Shown piece by piece: positions 31,432-44,836 of a stretch of 64,000 nt of DNA. The DNA is from Moniliophthora roreri. Taxonomy: Eukaryota > Basidiomycota > Agaricomycetes > Agaricales > Marasmiaceae. The stretch is from positions 1,364,001 through 1,428,000 of the forward strand of contig LATX02000189.1 in NCBI GenBank assembly GCA_001466705.2, written 5' to 3'. Under the pieces are notes generated by a model. The model worked only from the letters and a program-made list of their open reading frames with translations. It made no database searches and was not told the DNA's origin. The translations under genes and the position numbers were made by a program. Position 1 is the stretch's first letter. Each line of letters begins with the position of its first letter.

Positions 31432-34400
31432 ATGGCGGAGAACATTTACAGCAAGGGGACTCGTGTCTGGTTCGAGGATAAGGATCAGGCATGGGTGTCT
31501 GGCGAGGTCACCTCCGTCACCAAGGGTGAAAACGATTCCATTAAGCTCGTCTTCGTTGACGAGCGTGGAAAGGTGATCCTTCGTTATGTTTTTTTTTTAA
31601 ATGATTTTCTGAAGTGGTCTTGACTAGGAAATTACGATTGATACGACTGGGAAGAACATCAAGGATGGGAAGGAGGGATTACCACCATTGCGAAATCCTC
31701 CCTTGTTGGAAACCGCCGACGATTTAGCGACTCTTTCACATCTGAACGAGCCCTCCGGTGCGTGAAATGAGACTTGATATCCTGAACTAGATCTGACATC
31801 ACACCTTAGTCCTCCATACTATACGAAATCGTTATGCCCAACATAGCATATATACTTACAGTGGCATAGTGCTCATCGCAGTCAACCCCTTCCAACGCGT
31901 CGCCCTCTATGGCCCCGAAATTCTTCAGGCATACAGCGGTCGGAAAAGAGGCGAACTGGAACCCCATCTATTCGCCATTGCTGAGGACGCGTACACAGCT
32001 ATGAGAAAGGAGGGCATGGGTCAGACCATCATTGTTTCCGGAGAAAGGTTCGTTGTGCAACATGATGTAGTGTTACTCTCAGTCTAACTTGAATCGCGCA
32101 GTGGTGCTGGGAAGACAGAATCCGTACGTTGTAACCTTCTCTTTCTGTAGGCTATCCCCTTATCCCCAAGGCAGGCTAAATACATCATGAGATATCTTGC
32201 TTCCGTCAACCCTCCCGATTCTACAACCGCAAAGACAAAATTCAAGCTCACATTGGATGAATCCAGTGAAATCGAGCGACAGATACTTGCGACAAATCCA
32301 ATCCTCGAAGCCTTCGGTAACGCCAAGACGACCCGAAATGATAACTCGTCTAGGTTCGGAAAATATATTCAGGTGAGACCCCCCTGTTCGGACCCTTGTT
32401 ATTGTATTCAAATTGTCCGCAGATCCTCTTTGATGGGAAACAAGAGATCGTCGGAGCTCGTATTCGGACTTATCTCTTGGAGCGCTCGCGTATCGTATTC
32501 CAACCGCTCACGGAACGAAACTATCATATCTTCTATCAGCTTTGTGCTGGTGCACCATTAAAAGAGCGGAAGGATCTTGGCCTAGATACGGATATCACCA
32601 AATTCCACTATCTAAAACAAGGCGGCCCGCATTCAACGCCCATTGCGGGGGTAGATGATGCGGAGGAATTCAGGGCCACACAACAAGCACTATCTACCGT
32701 CGGAATCAGCGTCGAGAAGCAGTGGGCCGTCTTCCGACTGCTGGCTGCTCTCCTCCACCTCGGCAATATAAAGATTACTCAGCTGCGGAATGATTCCTCA
32801 ATAGACGACAACGATCCTGCTCTGCTATTGGCAACTAGATTTTTGGGGGTCAATCTCGCTGAGTTCAAGAAGTGGACAATCAAGAAGCAAATTACAACCC
32901 GTTCAGAGAAGATCATCACTGCCTTGAATGGTGCCCAGGCCACGGTTGTCCGTGATAGTGTTGCCAAGTTTGTCTACGCGTGCATGTTCGAATGGCTGGT
33001 TGCGATCGTCAACGAGAGTTTGGCAGGTGAAAATGGGGATGCAGCCGAGCGCGCTGAGATGTTTATCGGAGTACTGGATATCTATGGTTTCGAACACTTC
33101 CAAAAGGTGTGTACATTGTTCGAGCTGCCTGTCCATGCCAAACATTGACATTAATCCTGAATAGAACTCTTTCGAGCAATTCAGTATTAACTATGCCAAT
33201 GAGAAGCTGCAGCAGGAGGTATGCATCACGTCGGGAACTTGATTAAGTAATTCTGACAGTCTTTGGATAGTTCAATTCTCACGTCTTCAAGTTGGAACAA
33301 GAGGAATACGTGAAGGAAGAGATCAATTGGACTTTCATTGATTTCTCTGACAATCAACCATGCATAGACGTGATAGAGGGCAAACTCGGTGTTTTGGCAT
33401 TACTGGACGAAGAATCTCGACTACCATCTGGCAGTGATCAGTCTTTCTTACAGAAGCTGAACGCGCAACTCGCCAAACCCGAGAACAAGAATGTGTTCAA
33501 AAAGCCACGATTCGGAAATTCTGCTTTCACCATCGCCCATTACGCTCTCGATGTTACTTATGAGGTCGAGGGCTTTATCGAGAAGAATCGTGATACGGTT
33601 CCAGACGAACACATGGCGCTGTTAGCATCCACAAAGAATCCATTCCTGAAGGAGGTGCTTGATGCAGCTCTGATGTCTGCAAAGCCGTCAGATAGCCCTC
33701 ATCCCGGGTCACCAGTGCCATCGGATTCCGGAAGTGGGGGTTCTCGACGCTCATCAGTTATTCCTGACCCCGGCCGTCAATCCTGGGTCGCACCCGCTCC
33801 TAATTCAGCAACAGTAGCCAGTGGGCCCAAACGACCAGGCGGAGGCGTCGCCAAGAAACCTACGCAAGGCTCTATCTTCAAGGCTTCCTTGATTACTCTC
33901 ATGGACACACTCAGCGTAACTAATGTCCACTATATCAGATGTATAAAGCCAAACGAAGCGAAAAAGCCCTGGGAGTTCCAACCCCAACAAGTACTGGGCC
34001 AGCTTAGGGCTTGTGGTGTCTTGGAGACCATCCGTATCAGTTGTGCTGGTTATCCCTCACGTTGGACATATGAGGAGTTTGCTGAACGGTATGTCTTTTC
34101 GTTTTGAAGATACATGTTCTATTAAATGGTTATAGGTATTATATGCTGGTGCCCTCAACGATCTGGCAGCCTCTCATTCAATCGCTTGAATTGAAGAAGC
34201 TGTGCTCGATTATTCTCGATAAGACCATCAATGATCAGGACAAATATCAGAATGGTCTTACCAAGATCTTTTTCCGTGCCGGCATGCTGGCCGCGCTGGA
34301 ATCCCTTCGTTCTGATAGGCTCAATGCGATGGTCACAGTGGTTCAAAAGAACATGCGTCGGAGAATGGCGGTCAAGAAATACCAGGAATTGCGGAGTGCT

Positions 34401-37072
34401 ACCATCAAGATACAAACATGGTGGAGAGGGATTATGGCGAAGCGATTCGTCGAGCACGTCCGTCGCGAGACTGCCGCTCTCCGTCTACAGAGAGCCGTCC
34501 GTTGTTTCGTCCAGCGAAAGAAGTATCAAGACACGCGGCGTGCCATCGTTCTTTTCCAGAGCAGTAAGTTTTACCTGAGACATGGTGAAGCACCTCAGTC
34601 ACTGATGTTAATCTCGTAGGGGTCCGTGGTATGCAAGCTCGGGATCTATACCGAAGAAACCGGTCTACTCATGCCGCTATTCGTCTGCAAAGTCTTTTGC
34701 GTGGCTGGTACGTCTATGTCTCGTCTGGTGTTTACATCGTCTAATGGATGATATAAGTGCTGTGCGCAAGGCCTTCAAAGCCGATGTTCGACATGTCGTG
34801 TATTTGCAGTCTTGTATCCGAAGACGTCTCGCTCGTAAGCAACTCAAGGCGCTGCGGACTGAAGCGCGCTCCGTCTCCAAGTTCAAGGAGATCTCCTACC
34901 GATTGGAGAACAAAGTGGTCGAACTCACTCAGACACTCCAGAAGCGAACTGAGGAGAAAAAGGAGCTGCAGATCAAGCTGACGGAACTCGAGCAGCAGCT
35001 GCAGACCTGGCAGACTCGCCACGAAGAGACGGATGCTCGTGCGCGGCAATTGCAGACATCTTTGCAGACCGCTGAGATCGAGCTGTCGAGGCGAGACGAG
35101 CTTTTGGCGGCCAAAGCGGGGATCGAGAAACGTCTTGAGGAGGCCTTGGCCAAGGCAACAGAGAAGGAAGAGCAAATCCAAAAACTGACTAACGACTTGA
35201 TACGTCAGGCCACACAGCTTGAGCAGCAGCAGAAGGCCATCGACGCGACGCCAGCCAGAAACCATGAAGACAGCTCGGTGATCATGACGCTCAAGAACGA
35301 AGTCAGCAGTTTGCGGGAGCAACTAAACCGTTCCAACGCCCTGAACGCACTCACTCGTGGCGCAAGAGCCGATCCCCCACTATCACCCACATTCGCGCCT
35401 ACCCTTCGTCCTACAGAGAATGGAATTGCTGTGCCTAATGGCGCTTCTCCAAACGCTCAACGACACCAGCGACGACATAGCTCTGCAGGTGTATACGCCC
35501 TCGCAGCACCAGATAACAGAACGTCGACAGATGAAATCATGTTCGACGTCAAGCGCAGTCAAGTGATGAATCCTCGTGCTGTCTCCGTCGCGTACAATGG
35601 CGAAGACAACTTCTTGAGGTTCCATCAGAATGGATTACCAGGTATTCGTGACGATGACTTGGCCGAGGAGAAGATTCGGTTGCTGCAAGATGTCAAGCGC
35701 CTCGACGAGGATGTTTTGGACGGCCTGATCAGAGGCTTGAAGATCCCTGCACCTAGCCTGACGAACCCGTCGGCAGTGAAGGAGATTCTCTTCCCAGCCA
35801 ACCTCATCAGCTTGGTCACTAATGAGATGTGGAAGTACGGTCTCATTCCGGAGAGTGAGAGGTTCTTGGCCAACGTCATGCAAACTATCCAAGCGCATGT
35901 CATGGTGAGCCTTGAATATCATTTAGGAATCCTGTTCTTACGTTCCTGCGTAGTCTTTCACTGGCGAGGATGCGATCATTCCAGGTATCTTCTGGCTTTC
36001 GAACGTTCACGAGATGCTCTCCTTCATTTGCGTCGCCGAGAGCGATATGTTGCAGGGCATAGGCCCAGGTGAAGAGAACTCCGTGCGTCCCTTCGACTGG
36101 AACGACTATGAGCGTCTGGTCTCGGTTGTCAAGCATGACCTGGACAGTTTGGAGTATAACATCTATCACACATGGATGTTAGAAACCAAGAAGAAGCTGT
36201 CTAAGATGGTTATTCCTGCGTTGATCGAGAGTCAATCATTACCTGGTTTCACCACGAGCGATGGCGGAGGTCGATTGTTTAACCGTCTGCTGAATGCAAA
36301 CAGCCAGCCAGCATTCAGCATGGATGACATCTTGAACTTGTTGAACAAAGTTTGGAAGAGCTTGAAGAGTTATTACATGGAAGAGTCCGTGGTGCAGCAG
36401 GTGGTCACGGAACTCTTAAAGTTGATTGGGGTGACGAGCTTTAATGACCTGTTGATGAGACGAAACTTTTCATCGTGGAAACGAGGTGCGTACAACTCGT
36501 CCCCTGAGAAACGAGTGCTAATCTCATCCTGTTTAGCAATGCAAATCCAATACAACATCACTAGAATTGAGGAGTGGTGTAAATCCCATGACATGCCGGA
36601 GGGAACCCTTCAGTTGGAGCATTTGATGCAGGCTACCAAGTTGTTGCAATTGAAGAAGGTAGGCGATCACTTAAGCCTGGCCACTGACGATTCTAACCAT
36701 CAATGCCAGGCCACTCCTGCTGACATTGAAATCATTTACGACGTGTGCTGGATGTTGAGTCCCATGCAGATTCAACGGATGTGCACGAACTACTATGTTG
36801 CGGATTATGAGGCAAGGCTATCATTGATATGTGGAGTGCGTTGAGTCTGATGTTTTGACCTACAGAACCCAATTTCTCCCGAGATCCTGCGAGTAGTCGC
36901 ATCCCGAGTACAAGCTAACGACCGTAACGACCACTTACTGTTATCTCCCGAGACGGAGGAGGTAGGACCCTACGAACTGCCGCTTCCCCGGGAGGTATCG
37001 GGTCTGGAGACTTATGTGCCAGCGTATCTGAACGTGTCGCATCTAAGACGACTTGCGGCGTTGGTTTCATAG
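31432..37072 (+). CDS. MYO2: Class V myosin heavy chain
   Basis: Actin-based motor that carries vesicles and organelles to growth sites. Fifteen exons encode 1636 aa: 31432-31572, 31628-31757, 31810-32047, 32102-32123, 32175-32372, 32423-33106, 33165-33218, 33271-34088, 34136-34563, 34620-34707, 34758-35904, 35954-36485, 36537-36658, 36710-36811, 36866-37072. Domains in order: SH3-like N-terminus (WVSGEVTSV), P-loop GESGAGKT split by an intron, switch [10 protein letters not shown], a Ser/Pro-rich loop 2 insert (about residues 625-665), the actin-binding [10 protein letters not shown], six IQ-like repeats, a coiled coil, a Ser-rich linker and a DIL cargo domain ending [16 protein letters not shown]. 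The last intron uses a GC donor (GCAAGG). Head-to-head with COG4, 245 bp. Confidence 0.96.
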
Positions 37073-37316
37073 ACAGATGCAGGCATTCTTGAGAGGACTT
37101 GTTGATTCTTTTTGTTGCTTTCCGGATTATTTTCAACCATCTCTACAGTTTGCTAGTATACCTTGCACTACACTACATGATTTATCCTATGACGACGTGT
37201 TGAACGCGTGAGAGGTGGGGAACACGCCCGCAGCCACCGTTTTAAATGAATCCGAATGACGTCCAAAAGTCGTCATGTAAATGGGAAACGAGGAAACGTT
37301 TATTTTTGGATTCCAC

Positions 37317-37323
37317 TATAAAT
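37317..37323 (+). promoter_or_regulatory. TATA-box-like element upstream of the PAP2 gene
   Basis: TATAAAT lies 49-55 bp before the chosen start codon of the PAP2 gene. It supports starting translation at 37372 rather than at the in-frame ATG at 37246, which would be upstream of transcription. Confidence 0.5.
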
Positions 37324-37371
37324 GCATCTCAGAGAGTGCAATATACCTTCTCAACTAGTTCCGAATCTCCA

Positions 37372-38640
37372 ATGGCTCCCTGGACCAAAGAACGGCCCGC
37401 TAACACTGGCACTAGCTTTCACTTTGGTGTATGGCTAAGGCTACATGGTGTAGACCTGATCACTATGGCACTCATGGGTGCACTTGGTCTTGGGATTTAC
37501 ATGGCGCCCCCGGCACCCAGCAGGTCCTTTCCCGTCTACTTTCAAAACGGAGAGGTCGTGTACCCACAGTTTGCTTACCCTATGCGAAAAGTAAGTGTCC
37601 AAGCATCATTCTCAAGAATACGCATTTAATACGGGTTTTCTGTAGGAAATTGTGCCAATTGTGGCGGCAGCCCTCATTGCGTTCTTCGTCCCATTCTTCT
37701 TCTTCTGTTTATTCCAAGCTCGCAGACGGAGTATCAATGACTTATTAACGACCACCATGGGATTGCTTAAAGGTCTTATTACCGCCGCTGTATTCCAGGT
37801 ATGCGTATCGCTAGGCTAGTGAATGCGAAGCTCATCGTCTTGCAGGTGTGGGTCAAGTGGTTGATTGGAGGCCTACGGCCGCACTTCTTGGCAGTGTGCC
37901 AGCCAAACATTGATCCTTCAAGCGCACCTTCGGGCAATGGATTCGCGTCCATAATGTATACCCGGGAGATTTGTACAGGCGACAAGAGTGAAATTGACGA
38001 TTCTCTCGAGTCGATGCCATCTGGACACTCTACCGCTGCCTGGGCGGGTCTCTTCTACCTAGCCCTCTACTTCAATGCACAGCTCAAAGTGATGAGTGCC
38101 CACAATCCGGCATACTGGAAAATGATTTTGTTCTTTTGCCCCATTCTTGGTGCTACGTTGATATCTGGTGCCTTGACGATTGATGAGTGTGAGTGGACTG
38201 GTTTTGGCCGCCTCGCACGAAAGGATTTACTCACTGTATGGACAGTCCATAACTGGTATGATGTTGTCGCCGGGGCAATCATTGGGACTTCATGCGCACT
38301 GGTAGCGTTTCGATCCACATTCGCATCCATCTTTGATTTTAGATATAACCATCTATTGATTCCACGTACGACGTCTCTGTTCCACCGCCAGCCTTACTTC
38401 CCTGAAGGAACTTCTCACACCGCACAATATCCTTTCTTCACCTATCAGCCGATGCAGGGAATTGGGTCGGCGGATCTACCGTTCACTCGAGAAGGTGGAT
38501 GGGGCTGGGGACAGGAAGCGTTTGTCGGTGCGCCTGGGGATGCCACTGTACTTGGAAATGGTGCCGGTAGTGGAGGGTTGGGAGGGTCACTGGGAAGAGC
38601 TGAAGCTGGAATGAATGGTGATAACGGTTATGGACATTGA
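37372..38640 (+). CDS. PAP2-family lipid phosphatase-like membrane protein
   Basis: Likely lipid phosphate phosphatase (DPP1/LPP1 type) of internal membranes. Four exons (37372-37590, 37646-37798, 37846-38188, 38246-38640) encode 369 aa with about six hydrophobic segments (LITMALMGALGLGIYM, IVAAALIAFFVPFFFFCLF). Phosphatase motif 1 KWLIGGLRP and motif 2 MPSGHS are intact. Motif 3 reads ALTIDEFHNWYD: the His and Asp are present, but the usual Ser-Arg pair is Ala-Leu, so activity may differ. The tail is Gly-rich with GGWGWGQ. The conserved reading across the last intron (donor GTGAGT) restores EFHNWYD. Confidence 0.86.
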
Positions 38641-38833
38641 ACTGATACTTGGTAGTTTCACGGTTAAGAATGTATTGACGGTTGTTGACATTATGATATA
38701 AGTAAGCGATCACGACCGCTTATAGCGTTTATATCCGAGAACTTGGTTGTACATCGGTTGTCACCGCCGCTGGTAGCACAGGACACATTCCACCGCAGGG
38801 CACTGGCCCATCGAGCACGACTCTGACGGCTTG

Positions 38834-41800
38834 ATGGATACATTCTTTGGTCGAAACAAACGCGCAAAAGCTCGGCAATCGTCAATATCTGGCAATGTTG
38901 ACCTCAACGAAAGCTCTGTACCATATGACAGGCTCGCACCCGCGCCAAAGTCCCCTTTACCCATAGGAACACTTTCCCAAGGCGTCAGGTCCAGCCCAAG
39001 CTTCATCTCAGCACCCATCACAAACCCCACTTTGACCACCAATGGCACCGAACTTAACAAGTTTACCATGCAGAAGAGCCGTGCAGACCGAGAGAGGGCA
39101 TATGATCAGTATCCAAAGCGTTCAGCGTCTCCCAGTACAACCTCGACGTCAGATTCATCCACACTGTATTCCGAATCCATTCCCTCATCATCCCAAACAA
39201 AGCTCTCCAATCCCCAGGCCACCCGTGTCCGACGAAGCGAAGCTTCTTCCACGTCTTCTCATGGGCCTCGTAGCCCAAGTATGTCGGATTTCGGTCAGTT
39301 CCCTGGTTCAGGTTCAATTTCCAGCAATACGATCACTCCCATGACAATGAACCATTCATCCTCATCATCTTCGACTGTACGACCTACGTCGAGCATGACA
39401 ACTCGCTCAGACAATCGAAGCTCTCGATATGCACAATCAGTTGCTTTTTCAGATGGTGGAGGCTCACATCACTCCCATCTTTCTCATTTTTATCATCCAC
39501 ATCGAACGAACAATACCGACGAGTTCAGTTTCCCTCGACCGGATACCGATGAAGAGATAGAGGCTCTCTTTGACCAGGTGAAGCGGCAGAGGGATTTGGG
39601 TGAGATGCCACCGATGTCCATAGACCAAAAGTGGAGTATTGTGTACAATGATTGGCATATACGGTTCAAGGAAGACAAGGCAAGGGAAGAACAGGCCAAA
39701 AGGAACGAGAGCAGTCAACAACAGCCAATGTTGGAGACACCAGAGTGGTATATCAAGAAGTTCATGGACAAGACTATCACACCGAAGCAGGTTGGAAGTG
39801 TCTTGGTGTCTTTAAGAAGTAGAGAGTTAAGGTGTGTCGCCTTGTGCTGCTCTAGTTGCCGGAACTAACACACATCGCCCTTAGCTGGTTTCAACAATTC
39901 ATCAACCTGCGAGGAACGTCTGTGTTGGCGCAGACCCTCAGCCATATCAGCAGAAAGGGTTCATCACGACGAGAGCATGATATCCAGCTGGAATATGAGA
40001 TTGTCAAGTGCTTGAAGCAGATTTTTAACACCCCGGTGCGTCGGCTTTCCATCTCTTTAATGTTCAATGCCTGACTTATATATCAATAGAACGCCACCAA
40101 CGAAGCTCTTACCCACCCTCAAATTGTCACCCAAATCGCCTCTTCGCTCAACACACCCCATATACCGACAAGAAAACTTCTCCTCGAAGTTCTTACTTTC
40201 CTAGCCTATTATGAAAGTGGACAAGCTCTACCTCTCGTCATTTCTGCCCTCGAATCCCTCAGCTCTGCCAATGGCGAAGGCGGTGGTCCTTACAATTACT
40301 GGTTCAAGTCTTTGGAACAGGCGCTCTCAGGCCGCGGAAAGATGGGTAGTCTAGTCGGAGCAAGTGAAGAGGTAAAGAAGTCGGGTATCGATTCCAACCT
40401 GAATGATTATGCGGTACGTTAAGCTATTGACCATCATCAACACACATTCATAAGCTATTTCAGCTATCCAATATTTTCCTCGTCACTGGTATCCTCCAAC
40501 ATGTAGATGACCTCGATTTACGTCTGCATCATCGTTCCCAAATGGAAGCTGCTGGTCTCCAACGAATAATAGCTCTATGGCAGAATTTCCAAGTAGCCAC
40601 TATTGATGACCAAGTCGATACTCTTCTCGATATCCTCGAAGAGGATGAGCGGCATCTCCGGGAACGAGTAGACCAGGAAATCCTGCGTGATCTCAATAAC
40701 CCCCAAGATATTTACAACGCCATATTCTCAAAGATCCAAGACACTAAAGCGAGAGATTACTTCTTGTCTATGATGCAGCATTTGTTGCTCATACGAGAGG
40801 AGGGTGCCCCGATGGTTCATTACTATCAGTTGATAGACTCGCTGGTGACAGACGTGGTGTTGGACAAGAAACTTGCTGGGGCTGAACAACGGTTTGGACA
40901 CTCGGTCGAGAGGATCATCGCGCAGTTTAATGAGACGGATCGGTATCAGGCACTCGAAGATGACGCGCAGAAGACGAGGGCAGAATTGCTCAGGGTCAAG
41001 TTGGAGAAGGAGTCGTTGGAGGAGGAGGTCTCGCAGGGACAAGATGGGTTAGTGGGCAAATTGAAAGAGCGGTTAGCACATTTGGAACAGAAGCTGCAAG
41101 TTTCGAGGGAGACAACGACTCGGTTACAAGGACAGCTAGAAGCGCAGAAGGCAGGGTACGAGGAGCAGATCGCTCAGCTGGAGGCTCAGATTATGGAGCT
41201 GTTCAGGATGCTGAAGGAAGTTGGGAAGGGTGTAGATACGATTTTGGATACTGGTACGGCTAGTGGGATGGATAGGAAGACGTTGGTTGAAACCTTGGAA
41301 AGGAACTTCCAGCGGCATAAGACCATCAGCATTCTGGAAGGTCGGCAGAACGGTTCGAAAGGGAAGAAAAAGGGCGCACTGGCGAACGGAGTTGAGGATG
41401 ATGATGGTGAGGAGGACACCGACGCCACACCAAAGAAAACGTCGACACTCAAACGAGGGTCGAAGGTCAGTGGCAAAAAGAAAGGTACTCAAGCGAACAT
41501 CGAGGCGGAAAGCTCTCTTGGTCGGGCGTCTCAGTTCATGGATGCCGAGGAAGATGACGCCGAAGAGCAAATTCAGCAACAGATGTCCGTCGGTGCTAAG
41601 CTTGTAAGTATTAACTATCTCTGGCTACACTTTTCTCATAATAACTTTCTTGCAGTACCCACCTCGAGATGGCTCTCTTTCGACATCACGAAGTGTCAGG
41701 GGCTCTCCGCGGCGGACAGGTCGCTCGGGCACCTCGAAAACTAGTAATACGCTCTCTCCTCAGCCTGGGGCCAACGATCAGCTTCCTGAAATCCCAGGTC

Positions 41801-44595
41801 ATCCACATCCTTTGACCCGAGTCACTGAAGTAAACGGGGAGGAGAGTGACGATGAAGGTGAAGACGACGATGATCAGTCCATTAAAAGGTCAACGAACGA
41901 TACCATACCCACTTCAGCGAGCTCTCAGGGCTCCCATGATACCAACACCCATGTAGCACCACCTGGCTCATTCGCTGAGCAGCTCAAGAAGCATTTCCAA
42001 GCAACGGGACGTAAAAAGGTCCCTGCCGAAAACGAAAGTGCACCTTCTACACCACCACCTCCAAGATCTTTAGCCGATATCGAGCATTCTGTTCGAGATT
42101 CAACTGGCACCATACCCGCTTCGATAAGTTCTGATACCAACAAACCTTTACCCATTCCAGGATCGGAAGAAACTCTGTCAACAGATACTGCTACTGATGT
42201 AGCGTCAACAGCGACCTTGTCCCCTGCTACTCCTCCCTCACCATCACCTCCGCCACCACCTCCGCCGCCACCGCCACCGCCACCACCTCCGCCACCTCGG
42301 GTTGGCCCCCCGCCTCCGCCACCTCCACCACCTCCGCCTGGTTTCAAAGGAATTGTGCCCACCTCTATATCTGCTTCCTCTTCAGCAACTGGCTCTCCTA
42401 TACCTGCTGCACCTCCACTCCCCGGCCTTTCAGCTCCAGGCTCTGGAACCAACTCAGCTCGTACATCGCTTCTAGGCTCCAACTTAAATATGTTGCTATC
42501 GGCGCGTAAAGACCTACCTATCACGCCAAGCACCAAGATGAAGCAACTACAGTGGGATAAGCTGCCTCAGCAACAAGTTGCCAAGACGTTATGGAGTAAG
42601 GATGAGCCACAGAAAGAGCATGAGATGTTAAGGAAGCTGCAGATAGACGGTGTTTGGCTGGAGATGGAGGAAGATTTCAAGGCAAAGCAGTTGGTGATCA
42701 ACCTAATGGGTAAGCGTATTCTGCTCCTTTATGCTCGCCCTCTCGTCTCATTGTTTTCAGCGCGACAGAAACGCGCAGAGCTTAAGAGTGTCCTTGACAC
42801 TGAAACAAAGAAGCGCGTTGGTAAGCTCTTTTTCTTCCTTTATATGAATTAACTCGTGACCAAATTCGGTTATTAGAAATCCTCATGCAAGGTGTCAAGA
42901 AGCTCGAGCCTGAGGAAATCGCTCAGAAGATCCGAAACTTTGATCAGCAAGTATGTACGCAACTCTTCTTGAGCGAGCTGAAGCGAGTTCTGCCATCTCC
43001 CGAACAAGTCAGTAACCATAATGTTTCGTGCTGCTCCCTACTCATCTGCGTTAATGCAGGTTGGGAAACTCAATGTCTACCGTAACGCTGATCCCAAGGA
43101 GCTCGCGGAACTTCATCCTGCTGATCGTCTCATGGTCAAGCTAATCCAGATTGAGCGAATGGGACCCCGAATTGAAGGCATGTTGTACAAGTGCGCGTTT
43201 GAGGAAAGGTGGTCCCTGCTTGACGATGTATGTGAACAATTCTATTGGCAACTTTTCCACAACTCAAAATCTTCTTAGGGTGCGCGAAAACTTGCGGAAG
43301 CCGGTAATTCTCTCCTCAACGCTAAATCATTCAAGGAACTTTTGAGCGTAAGACCTCTTTTTTATGAACGTATACAGAGTTTCAATATTCTCCTGTATCC
43401 AGCTCATCCTCCTGGTTGGCAATTACATGAACGGTACTGGCATCAAGGGTGGTGCTTTCGGCTTCCGAGTTAGTAGTGTGAACAAGGTACGTTCATGCCT
43501 TGTAGCATTCCTGGGACGGGGCTCATGTACGTGCGAATGAAGCTTGTCGATACTAAATCTGTCAACAACACTACCCTATTGCACTTCCTGGAGCGTACTG
43601 TAGCCAAGCATTTCCCTCATATGGAGGAATTCCTTGACGAACTTGCGAAACCAGCTGAGGCATACCGAGGTACGCGCAAGCTCTTGCGTCCCAGAGCAGA
43701 TACTTTTTAACGTTTCGCATCTACCTAGTGAATCTTCAAGACTTGCGTAAAGGCTTAGGAGACCTGAGAGAGGGTCTGAAGAAGATCCGGACAGAACTCG
43801 CCGATCATTATGCTGAAATCGACCAAGACGAGGAGTTTGGGAAGCAGATGTGGTCGTTTGTTAAGAAGGCAAACGGTAGAGTTGAGGACGTTACAGACGA
43901 CATCAACGCCGCAGAATCGACCTTCAATGAAGTTCTCAGATACTATGGTGAAGATGACAAGAACATGACATCTTCAGAATTCTTTGGGATCTTCAAGACG
44001 TTCGTAACATCGTACAGGGTGCGTTCATTCACTTGACCTACAACAGTAATTCATCTTGAACGGGGTGCCTTCGTAGAAATGCAAGTCAGACAACCAGACC
44101 GCAGCTGAGGAACGATTGGCCGTGGAGAAACGCAAGCAGGCTGCGGAAGAAATGAGAGCCAATCGTGAAAAGGCTCTCGAAGCTGCTGGAAATAACGAGA
44201 ACAGCGACGTGTTGGACAGTCTCCTAGAGAAATTACGTAGTGGGGATACGGTTCCTCGCAAGTCTCGCAGGGCAAAAGGCACTGCAAGCACACGACAAGC
44301 TGTTCCCCAAACCCTTAATTTGGATCAGAACGCTACTGGAGATACTGCTGACATTGCACGCGACATGCTGGCGCAACTTCAGGAGGGTGGATTTTCACTT
44401 CCTACTCCTTTACCGACTGCGCCCTCTTCCTCGAATCAGAGACGGTCTCGTCGAAGGCGAATAGATACCACGACGACGGCCAACCCAGATGATCCTCCTC
44501 CGATCTCAACACCAACCTCACCCCCTATACCTTCAGTTGACATTGACACGGACGTTACACCACCAGAGAAGCAAGATTCTGAAGAACTGCAGTGA
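38834..44595 (+). CDS. Diaphanous-type formin (Bni1/SepA/Cdc12-like)
   Basis: Nucleates unbranched actin cables for polarity and septation. Thirteen exons encode 1704 aa: 38834-39831, 39885-40035, 40090-40413, 40464-41603, 41656-42709, 42761-42820, 42877-43007, 43060-43227, 43279-43347, 43403-43486, 43543-43669, 43729-44018, 44077-44595. In order: Ser-rich N-terminus, GTPase-binding/FH3 region (FSFPRPDTDEEIEALFDQV, GYAVERIYHDIR-like helical repeats), coiled coil, an FH1 run of prolines (about 42238-42345), FH2 (KMKQLQWDKL, GNYMNGTGIKGGAFGF, LLHFLERTV) and a C-terminal autoregulatory DAD motif VLDSLLEKLRSGDTVPRKSR followed by a basic patch. All phases close. Confidence 0.95.
42238..42345 (+). 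repeat. Proline-codon microsatellite in the formin FH1 region
   Basis: Runs of CCA/CCG/CCT codons encode two long proline stretches broken by RVG. This is the profilin-binding FH1 region. The repeat also creates a false Gly-rich frame on the minus strand (41925-42536). Confidence 0.85.
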
Positions 44596-44836
44596 TTCTT
44601 TCATGATTTAGTTATACACTATTGTAGTATCTGTATCGCATTGCTTCCACCATTCTACTCTTCACGCACATTCTCTACATGCTTTTTAGAGTATTTATGA
44701 ACCAGGATCTTTGACATTTGTGTGGTTGCTGCGGCCAAGGATCGTGCGAGGCTTGGCGTTTTGATGTACATGTCGCAAGCGTACAACTGGAAAGGTGCCG
44801 TAAATTTCTGCCTCATTCACTTCTCGAACCAGTACC

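Noticed and set aside
34741..35322. 193-aa minus-strand Leu-rich frame
   Set aside because: Antisense to the myosin V coiled coil, whose Glu/Gln/Lys codons give Leu/Phe on the reverse strand.
41925..42536. 203-aa Gly-rich frame on the minus strand
   Set aside because: It is the reverse of the proline-codon run in the formin FH1 region.
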